Of a DNA stretch of 18,271 bases, positions 1 through 7,056 are shown piece after piece. A program made the position numbers and the translations under genes. The notes beneath the pieces were generated by a model, which searched no databases, was not told the DNA's origin, and saw only the letters and a program-made list of their open reading frames with translations. The DNA lies in NCBI GenBank assembly GCA_018064695.1, contig JAGHUU010000017.1, positions 1 to 18,271 of the forward strand, written 5' to 3'. Each line of letters starts with the position of its first letter. Within the stretch, counting starts at the first letter, position 1. The stretch is from Candidatus Blautia equi. GTDB lineage: Bacteria; Bacillota; Clostridia; Lachnospirales; Lachnospiraceae.

Positions 1-840
1 AGCGGTCTCATCCATGAAAAATATGGATATGAGAACGTGGGCTTCCATCTGGGAAGCGATGTGATCACCATCGACCTCAGCGGCCCAATGACAGCCGAAC
101 AGGTGGCAGAGATCGAGCGCAAAGTAAACCTGAAGATCTGGGAAAATCAGGAAGTTATCATTCAGTACCCATCTCCGGAGGAACTGAAGACCATCCCATA
201 CAGAAGCAAAAAAGAACTGACCGGAAAGGTGCGCATCGTAACCTTCCCCGGAGCTGATATCTGTGCATGCTGCGGTACCCACGTAGCCCGCACCGGGGAG
301 ATCGGCATGGTGAAACTGCTCTCCGTAGTAAAATTCCACGAGGGCGTGCGTATAGAGATGATCTGCGGCGGACGTGTCCTCGCCTATTTAAATCAGGTGG
401 ATGCTCAGAATCATGCAATTTCCGTGAGATTATCCGCCAAGCCTGACAAGACAGCGGAGGCAGTAACCCGCTTATATGAGGAAAATGCCAGACTGAAGGT
501 TTCCGTAAGCCGCATGGAGGAGGAAAGCTTTGCGCGGGAGGCAGCCGGACATAAAGACGCCGGAAACTGCCTGATCTTTAAAGCCGGCCTTGAGGCCGAC
601 AGTGTCCGCAAACTTGCGGATGCCGTAATGCAGAGCTGCGGCGGAAGATGCGCCCTGTTTTCCGACAATGGGGACGGCACATATAAATATGCCATCGGTG
701 AGCAGAACGGAGATCTCCGTGCACTGAATAAGGAGATGAACGCTGCCCTGAACGGACGCGGAGGCGGAAAACCATTTTTTGTTCAGGGATCCGTGTGCGC
801 TTCTGAGAGCGAGATCCGATCTTTCTTTGCCGGCAAATGA
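1..840 (+). CDS. Alanyl-tRNA editing protein (AlaX-like), 5'-truncated by the window edge
   Basis: The reading frame is open from base 1, so the first codons (SGLIHEKYGYENVGFHLGSD) belong to the gene and the start lies outside the window. The family hydrolyses Ser or Gly wrongly attached to tRNA-Ala, in the cytoplasm, in trans to alanyl-tRNA synthetase. What is visible is the second half of the editing core, with the C-x3-H zinc pair in the CCGTH stretch (nt about 268-282), and a C-terminal DHHA1-like domain ending in a Gly-rich GGGKPFFVQG segment. The first HxxxH zinc motif of the family would lie just upstream and cannot be checked. Having a DHHA1 tail makes this the long AlaX type. It is followed after 45 nt by an unrelated amidohydrolase gene, possibly co-transcribed. 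Function is from family knowledge; the truncation is seen directly. Confidence 0.88.
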   Translation, partial: SGLIHEKYGYENVGFHLGSDVITIDLSGPMTAEQVAEIERKVNLKIWENQEVIIQYPSPEELKTIPYRSKKELTGKVRIVTFPGADICACCGTHVARTGEIGMVKLLSVVKFHEGVRIEMICGGRVLAYLNQVDAQNHAISVRLSAKPDKTAEAVTRLYEENARLKVSVSRMEEESFAREAAGHKDAGNCLIFKAGLEADSVRKLADAVMQSCGGRCALFSDNGDGTYKYAIGEQNGDLRALNKEMNAALNGRGGGKPFFVQGSVCASESEIRSFFAGK

Positions 841-885
841 TCGATTCAGATCCGGCACATAGATTATCATAGAAAGGCAGAGGTC

Positions 886-1752
886 ATGTTTGGAGAATGC
901 CATGCCCATGTGATCATGGACGCAAAGAACTATAAAAAAGCAGTTGGCTTACATGCGGATGGGGTGAAGGACGAGGTCATTCACGCCTGTTTTGCAGAAT
1001 ATCAGAAAAGGCAGATTACTTTTATGCGGGACGGAGGGGATTCCTACGGCGTTTCCAGACGCGCAAAGGAGATCGCTCCCATGTACGGAATCGACTACAG
1101 ATCCCCGCTGTTTGCCATTCATAAGCTGCATCATTACGGCGGCATTGTGGGAAAAGGCTTTGCCAATATGAAAGAATACCATCAGCTGGTGCTTGAAGCC
1201 AGAGAAGGCGGTGCGGATTTTATTAAGATCATGACCACCGGAATCATGGATTTCGATCACGACGGCGGTATCACAGGAACTCCTCTTGAAGCGGATGAGG
1301 TAGCGGAAATGGTACACATCGCCCATGAGGAAGGCATGTCCGTTATGAGCCATACCAACGGCATTTACGGCGTACAGGCCGCCATCCGTGCCGGTGTGGA
1401 CAGCATCGAACACGGGAACTTTCAGGATGAAGAAACCATACGCATGCTCTCCGAGAGCCAAACCGTCTGGGTTCCTACCGTGGTGACAGTAAAGAACCTG
1501 CTGGGCTGCGGCAGATTCTCTGATGAAACGATCCGGAAGATCTGGGATGGCGCGGCTGAAAACTTAAGACTCGCATGGAAATACCGTGTAAAGATCGCCC
1601 TGGGCAGCGACGCCGGCGCATACATGGTTCCCCACGGAAAAGGAATCGAGGATGAATATCACGCTTTCACAGAGGTACTGGGGGAGAGTGAGGAGATCAT
1701 CAGATGGTTAGAAGAAGGGGAAAAAGAAATCCGGGGGCGATTTGTAAGATAA
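886..1752 (+). CDS. Metal-dependent amidohydrolase family protein
   Basis: This 288-residue protein has the metal-site pattern of the amidohydrolase superfamily TIM barrel: H6-A-H8 at the N-terminus, K114 in DFIKIMTTG (the likely carboxylated bridging lysine), H156 in SHTNG, H176 in IEHGNF and D242 in LGSDAG. All five positions expected of a binuclear site are present, so the enzyme should be active. It begins directly at the HxH strand and ends soon after the Asp strand, so it lacks the flanking beta-sandwich of classical imidazolonepropionase- or prolidase-like members. It is probably complete, because a ribosome site (AGAGG, about 879-883) precedes the ATG. The substrate cannot be read from the sequence; cyclic amides, dipeptides or lactams are possible. 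A hairpin follows the stop codon, but it has a T-tract only for the opposite strand. Confidence 0.85.
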   Translation: MFGECHAHVIMDAKNYKKAVGLHADGVKDEVIHACFAEYQKRQITFMRDGGDSYGVSRRAKEIAPMYGIDYRSPLFAIHKLHHYGGIVGKGFANMKEYHQLVLEAREGGADFIKIMTTGIMDFDHDGGITGTPLEADEVAEMVHIAHEEGMSVMSHTNGIYGVQAAIRAGVDSIEHGNFQDEETIRMLSESQTVWVPTVVTVKNLLGCGRFSDETIRKIWDGAAENLRLAWKYRVKIALGSDAGAYMVPHGKGIEDEYHAFTEVLGESEEIIRWLEEGEKEIRGRFVR

Positions 1753-1762
1753 GAAATTAAGA

Positions 1763-1804
1763 TAAGAATAAAAACAAGGGACCGCACAATTTCTGTGCGA
1801 TCCC
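1763..1804 (-). terminator. Intrinsic terminator of the lipoprotein gene
   Basis: GGGACCGCACA (1778-1788) pairs with TGTGCGATCCC (1794-1804) with a single mismatch and a 5-nt loop. Read on the minus strand the stem is followed by TTGTTTTTATTC, a good U-tract, and it lies just past the minus-strand stop at 1821. On the plus strand no T-run follows at once, so termination of the amidohydrolase transcript here would be weak. Confidence 0.8.
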
Positions 1805-1820
1805 CTGTTCCATGCGCTTT

Positions 1821-2942
1821 TTACTCCGCATCCATAAACGTCATGCATGTAAGAATATTAGAACTCTTATTCTCCAGTGGATTGAAGATGACCTTGATCA
1901 CATCTCCGATCTCCAGTCCGCCGGTGGTGAGATTTTTTACATTTTCTGTGTAACAGGTGATAACAGCATTATCCTTGGTCCGGAAGGTCAGGGTGTTGGC
2001 TGTCTTGGCCATAATGGTGCCGGCCACATAAGAAGCGATTTTTTTCTCTTTCTTAGGAACTGCGGCATAGACCTGGTGAATGTAAATGCCCTGTGAGGTG
2101 GAACCGTCAAAGACGCCGCTGTAGGTTACGGTGACTACGGTGCCGGGTGCGCTGCCGCCCTGCAGGTAGATCGGTGCGTCTGAGACATCCAGTGCCAGTG
2201 TGGTGGAGTTGCTCAGGACCACGGTGAGGATATCGTTGCTGAGACTCTGGATAGTGGCGCGGAACTGGCCGATATCGTGATCAGTTTTCTCTTTTTTCTG
2301 CGGTGCAGGAGCCTTAAAAGGATCTGTGTCAGAGATGCTGATAACTTTTAAGTGGGTGGCATTTAAGGTTTTCTGGGAACCATCGATGGGTTCACCCGGT
2401 CTTCCGTAGTAATGGATGGCTACGGAACGTCCTCTGGCCAGACCGTAGGAAAAACAGGTTTCGACGCCGGTGAGCTGATAGGTGGCGGCAATATTGGATT
2501 CATCCACGATGGTGATCATGTTTGCGGAGATATCCTGAATGGTTCCGGTGGCAACCTGCTCCTCCAGAAGCATAGGGTTGTGGAAGTCATTGACGACCTT
2601 TAAGGTTCTTACCACGCTGGTATCTGTGCTGTCCTCAGGAAGCTTGCCCTCGTAAATGATGCTGATCTCATCTCCGGAGATCATGCCGTTTTTGCACTCC
2701 AGAGTGGCCTCGGAGACATCAAAATAATAGATTTTTCCGTTTACATCCATGGTGACGATATTTCCGGAAAAATCCAGCAGGATTCCCTTCAGCTCGTCCA
2801 TATATACGCGGGGTTTGATCTCTGAGAGGTCGTTTTCATCCCCGTGGATGTTTGTAAGTTTATCCACCAGATCTCCGGCCGCACACCCGCTTAAGGGAAG
2901 GGCCAGTATCAGGCAGAGACATGTGACAAGAAGTTTTTTCAT
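1821..2942 (-). CDS. Secreted lipoprotein with four tandem beta-rich repeats
   Basis: This 373-residue protein has a lipoprotein signal peptide: MKK, a hydrophobic stretch, then LSGC with the lipid-attachment Cys at residue 20, so it should be anchored outside the membrane. The rest is four copies of a roughly 65-residue unit at about residues 52-116, 132-200, 228-293 and 307-371. Each shows G-x-I, a short N-x-(I/L)-T strand, a variable turn, GD or GT-x-V, then I-x-Y-x-G or an equivalent. Lys/Pro-rich linkers (such as APAPQKKEKT) join copies 2-3 and 3-4. I find no catalytic motif. A ligand-binding or cell-wall role is only a guess. An in-frame ATG four codons upstream (2954) is rejected as the start because GGAGGA, an ideal ribosome site, lies inside those codons. 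The gene is monocistronic, with its own promoter and terminator. Confidence 0.85.
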   Translation of the reverse strand: MKKLLVTCLCLILALPLSGCAAGDLVDKLTNIHGDENDLSEIKPRVYMDELKGILLDFSGNIVTMDVNGKIYYFDVSEATLECKNGMISGDEISIIYEGKLPEDSTDTSVVRTLKVVNDFHNPMLLEEQVATGTIQDISANMITIVDESNIAATYQLTGVETCFSYGLARGRSVAIHYYGRPGEPIDGSQKTLNATHLKVISISDTDPFKAPAPQKKEKTDHDIGQFRATIQSLSNDILTVVLSNSTTLALDVSDAPIYLQGGSAPGTVVTVTYSGVFDGSTSQGIYIHQVYAAVPKKEKKIASYVAGTIMAKTANTLTFRTKDNAVITCYTENVKNLTTGGLEIGDVIKVIFNPLENKSSNILTCMTFMDAE

Positions 2943-2946
2943 GGGT

Positions 2947-2952
2947 TCCTCC
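2947..2952 (-). promoter_or_regulatory. Ribosome binding site that fixes the lipoprotein start
   Basis: On the minus strand GGAGGA sits 4 nt before the ATG at 2942, within ATGGAGGAACCCATG. This makes the inner ATG, whose product begins MKKLLV, the real start rather than the upstream ATG at 2954. Confidence 0.75.
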
Positions 2953-2989
2953 ATTCAAATCTGATCAGAATTCAGAAACGTTATGTTCC

Positions 2990-3018
2990 ATGATACACTT
3001 TCCTTTTCCCATCCGCAA
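2990..3018 (-). promoter_or_regulatory. Sigma-A type promoter for the lipoprotein gene
   Basis: Read on the minus strand, TTGCGG (3018-3013) and TATCAT (2995-2990) are separated by exactly 17 nt. The predicted transcript start near 2983 gives a leader of about 40 nt. It points away from the strong plus-strand promoter at 3066, so the two are divergent. Confidence 0.55.
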
Positions 3019-3065
3019 TGTTTTTCCGATATAGTTTGTAAATTGCCCGGAATTCGCTGTTATAC

Positions 3066-3094
3066 TTGACAGAAAGTGTAGGTATATATACAAT
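3066..3094 (+). promoter_or_regulatory. Strong sigma-A promoter of the structured RNA / folate operon
   Basis: A perfect TTGACA (3066-3071) is followed, after a 17-nt spacer, by TACAAT (3089-3094), one base off the TATAAT consensus. Predicted +1 is near 3101. It is the only good promoter I find between the lipoprotein gene and folE. Confidence 0.8.
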
Positions 3095-3100
3095 ACAAGC

Positions 3101-3369
3101 GAGTGCAGAAGTGCGCTGTTACTAAGCCGTCAGGCTGAAAAAGAAGAAATAAATAATTGCAAAATAGGATTTCATGCGTTAAGTGTTCCGTGGATGGGGA
3201 GTTGCCGCAGAAACGAAAAATAGGATGGCTGATCGCAAAAAAGCGATGCAGAAATGACTTATTTACGATATGAAGTCCGCACCCGTTGCGAATTAGGATG
3301 CATACATCTCGAAAGTGAAGGGCAATTGATTATTTGTTCTGTAATTCGTTCACTTCGGGGTGTTTTTTT
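3101..3369 (+). ncRNA. Candidate structured noncoding RNA or leader (class unproven)
   Basis: The roughly 485-base gap between the lipoprotein gene and folE holds no convincing protein gene. It holds a promoter, many short hairpins and a terminator. Visible stems include AGCC/GGCU with loop GUCA (about 3124-3135); CGUU 3177-3180 with AACG 3212-3215, enclosing GUGG 3190-3193 with CCGC 3205-3208 around an AUGGGGAGUUG loop; AUCGC 3232-3236 with GCGAU 3243-3247; CGCA 3278-3281 with UGCG 3287-3290; and GAUG 3297-3300 with CAUC 3305-3308. The GCGUUAAGUG...AUGGG...GUUG...AACGAA stretch resembles the core of the tetrahydrofolate riboswitch, which would suit folE. However, that class's closing stem is not visible and the RNA is far longer. 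Size and its own promoter and terminator would also fit the raiA class of Clostridia RNAs, which I cannot confirm from memory. Existence of an RNA is well supported; its class is not. Confidence 0.65.
3305..3369 (+). terminator. Intrinsic terminator / possible attenuator ahead of folE
   Basis: CATCTCG-(A)-AAGTGAA (3305-3319) pairs with TTCACTTCGGGGTG (3349-3362), about 14 base pairs with one bulged A and three G-U pairs. It runs straight into seven Ts (3363-3369). The 29-nt loop contains a further AATT/AATT pairing (3324-3327 with 3343-3346). It lies 80 nt upstream of the folE start. Confidence 0.8.
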
Positions 3370-3449
3370 ATTGCCGGACAAGAGGAGCCTTTCTTCGGAC
3401 TGTTCCGGGAGCGGAAGACATCCCAGAACAAGAAAAGGAGATTGACAGA

Positions 3450-4004
3450 ATGGACAAAGAGAAGATCAAGGAAGGCGTTCGCCTTTTATTGGAGGGAATC
3501 GGAGAAGACATCAACCGTGAGGGTCTTCTGGATACACCGGACCGCATCGCGCGCATGTGCGAGCAGATCTACGGAGGACTGACCCAGGATGCAGGCGTGC
3601 ATCTGGCAAAACAGTTCCACGCAACAAACAACAATATGGTCCTTGAGAAGGACATTACTTTTTATTCCACCTGTGAGCACCATCTGCTCCCATTTTATGG
3701 TAAAGCTCATGTGGCATACATCCCTGATCAGAAGGTGGCAGGCCTCAGCAAGCTGGCCCGCACCGTGGAGGTCTATGCCAGACGTCCGCAGATCCAGGAA
3801 AATATGACCGCCCAGATTGCAGACGCCCTGGAAAAACATCTTGCTCCTAAGGGCGTTATGGTCATGATCGAGGCTGAGCATATGTGCATGACCATGCGCG
3901 GTGTGCAGAAGCCGGGCTCCAAAACCGTTACCACCATCACAAGAGGTGCTTTTGCTGAGGACTATACCCTGCAGCAGACCTTCCTTCAGATGGTGAAGGG
4001 CTGA
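3450..4004 (+). CDS. folE: GTP cyclohydrolase I
   Basis: FolE opens the imidazole ring of GTP and rearranges it to 7,8-dihydroneopterin triphosphate, the first step of folate synthesis. The 184-residue protein has every family hallmark: REGLLDTPDRIARM (23-36), the zinc/catalytic segment STCEHHLLPF with C75, H77 and H78, LSKLARTVEVYARRPQIQE (99-117), and EAEHMCMTMRGVQKPGS carrying the third zinc ligand C146. By comparison with the Escherichia coli enzyme, C75, H78 and C146 bind zinc and H77 is catalytic. The frame is open further upstream, but the ATG at 3450 is chosen because AAAGGAG lies at 3434-3440 and the FolE fold begins here. It opens a four-gene folate operon, with 4 nt to the next gene. 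No separate promoter is visible in the 80 nt after the upstream terminator, so expression probably depends on read-through. Confidence 0.96.
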   Translation: MDKEKIKEGVRLLLEGIGEDINREGLLDTPDRIARMCEQIYGGLTQDAGVHLAKQFHATNNNMVLEKDITFYSTCEHHLLPFYGKAHVAYIPDQKVAGLSKLARTVEVYARRPQIQENMTAQIADALEKHLAPKGVMVMIEAEHMCMTMRGVQKPGSKTVTTITRGAFAEDYTLQQTFLQMVKG

Positions 4005-4008
4005 TGGA

Positions 4009-4515
4009 ATGGAACGCGTAAACAGAATTCTTAACCATCCAATCTATCAGAAGGAATTCCGGGAGCTGCAGGAAGCAGAGCGGGAACGCATTTTCTGCAA
4101 TCATACCATGGAGCACTTTCTGGATGTGGCCAGGCTTATGTATATCTACAGCCTGGAGGATGGTGCGCCTCTTTCAAAGGAGCTTCTCTATGCGGCTGCC
4201 CTGCTTCATGATATCGGAAGAAATGAGCAGTATCAGAAGGGAACGCCCCATGAGATCTCCGGTGCCAGACTGGCAGGGGAGATCCTGGCGGATTGCGACT
4301 TTGGCGAGGATGAGATCGATTTGATCCGGTTTGCCATAGGAAATCACAGAGGAAGCAAAGGAACGGGTGCAGAGGCGGCAGGAGATGACAGAAGAGAACT
4401 CCTCTCTGCGTATCTTTACCGTGCCGACAAACGTTCCAGAAACTGTTTTTCCTGCAAAGCGGAGAAGGAATGCAACTGGGCTGCGGAGAAGAAAAATCTG
4501 ACGGTTCAGTATTAA
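4009..4515 (+). CDS. HD-domain phosphohydrolase in the folate operon
   Basis: This 168-residue protein has an HD-superfamily metal site: H32/H36 in NHTMEHF, the H67-D68 doublet in LLHDIGR, H81 in PHEISG, H113 in GNHR and D140 in RADKRSRN. A C-terminal C146-x2-C149-x5-C155-x-W motif follows and may add a metal or redox site. HD proteins hydrolyse phosphomonoesters, diesters or nucleoside triphosphates. The gene starts 4 nt after folE and ends 32 nt before folP, and no Nudix gene for dephosphorylating dihydroneopterin triphosphate is present in the operon. I infer that this protein may fill that step, or a related pterin or nucleotide clean-up role. The HD assignment is firm; the substrate is inferred from context only. 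Confidence 0.85.
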   Translation: MERVNRILNHPIYQKEFRELQEAERERIFCNHTMEHFLDVARLMYIYSLEDGAPLSKELLYAAALLHDIGRNEQYQKGTPHEISGARLAGEILADCDFGEDEIDLIRFAIGNHRGSKGTGAEAAGDDRRELLSAYLYRADKRSRNCFSCKAEKECNWAAEKKNLTVQY

Positions 4516-4547
4516 CTGTTTTTAGAAGATTTGGAGGAAATAATATC

Positions 4548-5354
4548 ATGATTATCGGAAATAGAAATTTTGACACGGAACATAAATGCTATATCATGGG
4601 TATCCTGAATGTTACCCCGGATTCTTTTTCCGACGGCGGAAAATTCAATAATCTGGATGCAGCTCTTTTTCACGCTGAGGAGATGATCAAAGAGGGTGCG
4701 GATATTGTGGATATCGGTGGAGAATCCACCAGACCGGGTCATCAGGTCATCACAGATGAGGAGGAGATCGCCCGTGTGACCCCTGTAATTGAGGCTGTGA
4801 AGGCCCGCTTTGACGTGCCGGTTTCCATCGACACCTACAAAGGTGCCGTTACAGAGGCAGCCCTTCAGGCAGGCGCTGACCTGGTAAATGATATCTGGGG
4901 ATTTAAGCATGACTACAGAGTGGCAGAGCTCACTGCAAAATATAACGCAGCCTGCTGTCTTATGCACAACCGCCATGAGGCTGTCTACAATGACTTCCTG
5001 AAGGATTTTATGACAGATATGCAGGAATGTGTGGACATCGCACATAAAGCCGGCGTAAAGGACGATAAGATCATTCTGGACCCGGGCGTAGGCTTCGGTA
5101 AAACCTACGAGATGAACCTTGCCATCATCAATCATATGGAGATCCTGAACCAGCTGGGCTATCCGGTGCTTCTTGGAACCTCCAGAAAATCCGTGATCGG
5201 ACTTACCCTGGACCTTCCGGCAGATCAGAGAGTGGAAGGAACCCTGGCTACCACCGTTATGGGTGTGATGAAGGGCAGTGCTTTTGTCCGCGTACATGAC
5301 ATTAAGGAAAACTACAGAATTATCAAAATGACAGAAGCAATTCTGGCAAAATAA
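4548..5354 (+). CDS. folP: Dihydropteroate synthase
   Basis: FolP joins 6-hydroxymethyl-7,8-dihydropterin diphosphate to p-aminobenzoate and is the target of sulfonamides. The 268-residue TIM-barrel protein carries both family signatures, ILNVTPDSFSDGG (19-31) and IGGESTRPG (56-64), plus SIDTYK with D95, the NDIWG loop (N114-D115), LDPGVGFGK and GTSRKS. The ATG at 4548 is chosen over one 26 codons upstream (4470), because TTGGAGG (4531-4537) precedes it and the upstream candidate would lie inside the HD gene. It is followed after 9 nt by the folB-folK fusion. Length and motifs are those of a normal active enzyme, and nothing suggests a resistance allele. Confidence 0.96.
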   Translation: MIIGNRNFDTEHKCYIMGILNVTPDSFSDGGKFNNLDAALFHAEEMIKEGADIVDIGGESTRPGHQVITDEEEIARVTPVIEAVKARFDVPVSIDTYKGAVTEAALQAGADLVNDIWGFKHDYRVAELTAKYNAACCLMHNRHEAVYNDFLKDFMTDMQECVDIAHKAGVKDDKIILDPGVGFGKTYEMNLAIINHMEILNQLGYPVLLGTSRKSVIGLTLDLPADQRVEGTLATTVMGVMKGSAFVRVHDIKENYRIIKMTEAILAK

Positions 5355-5363
5355 GGTGATAAA

Positions 5364-6182
5364 ATGGATAAGATCAGAATTGAGAAGCTTGAGATATTTG
5401 CAAATCACGGAGTATATCCGGAGGAAAACGTGCTGGGACAAAAGTTTGTGGTGTCCGCAGTGCTTTATACCGACACTAGAAAGGCCGGTCTGACGGATGA
5501 CCTCAGCTGCTCCACAAATTACGGGGAGGTCAGCCACTTCATGAAAAAGTTTGTGGAGGGGCACACCTTTATGCTCATTGAGCGCGTGGCCGAGGAGCTG
5601 GCAAAAGAAGTGCTGTTGCATTTTCCGCTGATCAGTCAGATTGATCTGGAAATCAGCAAACCATGGGCGCCTATCGGACTTCCTCTGGAAACAGTAGCCG
5701 TGCAGATCACCAGAGGCTGGCACACAGCCTTTGTGGCACTGGGATCCAACATGGGAGATAAGAAGGCTTATCTTGACATGGCAGTGGAAGCACTGAAAAA
5801 CAGAGAGGATTCAGAAGTGATTAAGGTGGCAGATTATCTGGTGACAGAGCCGTACGGCGGTGTGGAACAGGATGACTTCCTGAACTCCGCTCTGCAGCTT
5901 CGCACCCTGCTCTCACCGGAGGAGCTTCTGGACGTTCTTCATGAGATCGAGCAGATGGCAAACAGAGAGAGACTGATCCACTGGGGACCACGTACGCTGG
6001 ATCTGGATGTCCTTCTCTACGATGATCTGGTATATGAATCAGAGACCCTGATTATTCCGCATATTGAGATCCAGAAAAGAGATTTTGTTCTGATCCCAAT
6101 GGCGCAGATCGCACCGTATAAGCGCCATCCGATCCTTAAGGAAACCATGCAGGAGCTTCTGAATAAGCTGAAGAACCAATAA
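5364..6182 (+). CDS. folBK: Bifunctional dihydroneopterin aldolase / HPPK (FolB-FolK fusion)
   Basis: Two enzymes are fused in 272 residues. Residues 1 to about 118 are dihydroneopterin aldolase, which cleaves dihydroneopterin to 6-hydroxymethyl-dihydropterin and glycolaldehyde. FANHGVYPEE includes the conserved active-site Glu (E21), and LEISKPWAPI carries the catalytic Lys (K99). Residues about 120-272 are 6-hydroxymethyl-dihydropterin pyrophosphokinase, with the FVALGSNMGD opening and WGPRTLDLDVLLYDD (207-221), whose D213 and D215 bind magnesium. The two join with almost no linker. The product of the kinase half is the substrate of the preceding FolP, so three consecutive steps are made from adjacent genes. 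A ribosome site (AAGGTGAT) lies before the ATG. This is the last gene of the operon; a terminator follows after about 25 nt. Confidence 0.95.
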   Translation: MDKIRIEKLEIFANHGVYPEENVLGQKFVVSAVLYTDTRKAGLTDDLSCSTNYGEVSHFMKKFVEGHTFMLIERVAEELAKEVLLHFPLISQIDLEISKPWAPIGLPLETVAVQITRGWHTAFVALGSNMGDKKAYLDMAVEALKNREDSEVIKVADYLVTEPYGGVEQDDFLNSALQLRTLLSPEELLDVLHEIEQMANRERLIHWGPRTLDLDVLLYDDLVYESETLIIPHIEIQKRDFVLIPMAQIAPYKRHPILKETMQELLNKLKNQ

Positions 6183-6207
6183 AAAACAACTGAAAATGAA
6201 AATAAGA

Positions 6208-6247
6208 AGAGGTGAACCCGATCATACAGGGGTTCACCTCTTTTTTT
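6208..6247. terminator. Bidirectional intrinsic terminator between convergent operons
   Basis: AGAGGTGAACCC (6208-6219) pairs perfectly with GGGTTCACCTCT (6230-6241), with a 10-nt loop. On the plus strand seven Ts follow, ending the folate operon. On the minus strand the same stem is followed by TCTTATTTTCATTTT, which can end the GNAT operon. Confidence 0.92.
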
Positions 6248-6271
6248 CTGAATAAATTGTGTCGATTCCGG

Positions 6272-7042
6272 TTATTCCGGGGAAAAGTCCTGCCCCGTCT
6301 GCTGAACGCGGAAATAGTAGGTATAGAAACGGCGGAAGCCCAGGGCCTCATAAAGATGCTCCGCACGGGTATTGCCCTCCACCACCTGAAGATAGGCGTT
6401 GGCGGCGCCATGTTTCATGCCTTCTTTTAAAAGACCGGTACAGATCTCGCGGGCATAGCCTTTTTTTCTGTGATCCCTGTGGACATTGATGGCGTAGATG
6501 CCTATGTAATCACGGTCCAGAATACCAAGTCCGGTGGCTATGATCTGCCCGTTCTCCTCAATATAGGCGCAGATGGTCTCTTTTGGGATGGCCCGGTACA
6601 TGGACGGAACCACAATGCGGTGGATGGGATTGTCTGTTCCCTTTAAGGAAAACAGACCTTCGATCCAGCGGATGGGGATGGAGGAGGAAAACTGTACGTG
6701 TGAATAAGGGGACTCCAGATGGGCCTCATCCAGCTTTAAGGTCATGACATTTGTGACATGCTCGATCTCGTAGCCGCGGTTTTCCAGTACATAATCAAAA
6801 TCCTCAGACACAAGAGGACTGATCTTGAAGATCGCCGGTGTGCCAAGGCGCTTGTAAACACTCTCACAGTAAGGGATCTTCTCTCTTAATGGGAGGGTGG
6901 AAGTGCCGAACTGTTCCACACTGTTGGTTCTGTGGGTATAAAAATAAGAAAAACGGAGGATCCAGCCGTCATAAAGCTCCATTTTATGGGATGGCCAGGC
7001 ATTCAGCGACATATCCTCTATTTTTTTAATATGCTGATCCAT
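6272..7042 (-). CDS. GNAT family N-acetyltransferase
   Basis: This 256-residue protein has its acetyl-CoA-binding core in the C-terminal half: INVHRDHRKKGYAREIC (about 185-201) is motif A, with the R/K-x-x-G-x-A pyrophosphate loop, and EGNTRAEHLYEALGFRRFY (222-240) is motif B. The N-terminal half, with NAWPS and LYDGWILRFS near residues 14-32, is an extra GNAT-like segment found in a subgroup of bacterial two-part acetyltransferases. The substrate, small molecule or protein, cannot be read. It is the last gene of a minus-strand operon, 14 nt after the SGNH hydrolase. Its ribosome site, AAGGAGG with 7-8 nt spacing, is the strongest of the three genes. The bidirectional terminator follows the stop. 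Confidence 0.87.
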   Translation of the reverse strand: MDQHIKKIEDMSLNAWPSHKMELYDGWILRFSYFYTHRTNSVEQFGTSTLPLREKIPYCESVYKRLGTPAIFKISPLVSEDFDYVLENRGYEIEHVTNVMTLKLDEAHLESPYSHVQFSSSIPIRWIEGLFSLKGTDNPIHRIVVPSMYRAIPKETICAYIEENGQIIATGLGILDRDYIGIYAINVHRDHRKKGYAREICTGLLKEGMKHGAANAYLQVVEGNTRAEHLYEALGFRRFYTYYFRVQQTGQDFSPE

Positions 7043-7056
7043 AACAATGACCTCCT

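Noticed and set aside
1778..1804. Plus-strand terminator for the amidohydrolase gene
   Set aside because: The stem is not followed by a T-run on that strand; the T-tract exists only for the minus strand.
3101..3300. Canonical tetrahydrofolate (THF-I) riboswitch
   Set aside because: The central GCGUUAAGUG / AUGGG..GUUG / AACGAA order is similar, but I cannot find the GGAG/CUCC closing stem or the second long arm, and the RNA is far longer than that class. Kept as a resemblance only.
3360..3449. N-terminal extension of FolE by 30 residues
   Set aside because: The extension begins on the terminator sequence, and AAAGGAG at 3434-3440 fits the ATG at 3450.
3254..3582. Short plus-strand open frames over the RNA region and the folE start
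   Set aside because: They cross the terminator or run out of frame through folE, lack ribosome sites and have unlikely compositions.
4470..4547. Upstream start for FolP inside the HD gene
   Set aside because: There is no good ribosome site, and the added residues are not part of the dihydropteroate synthase fold.
4512..5723. 403-codon minus-strand open frame opposite folP and folBK
   Set aside because: It lies wholly antisense to two certain enzymes, and its Cys/His-rich translation looks like a shadow of their codon pattern.
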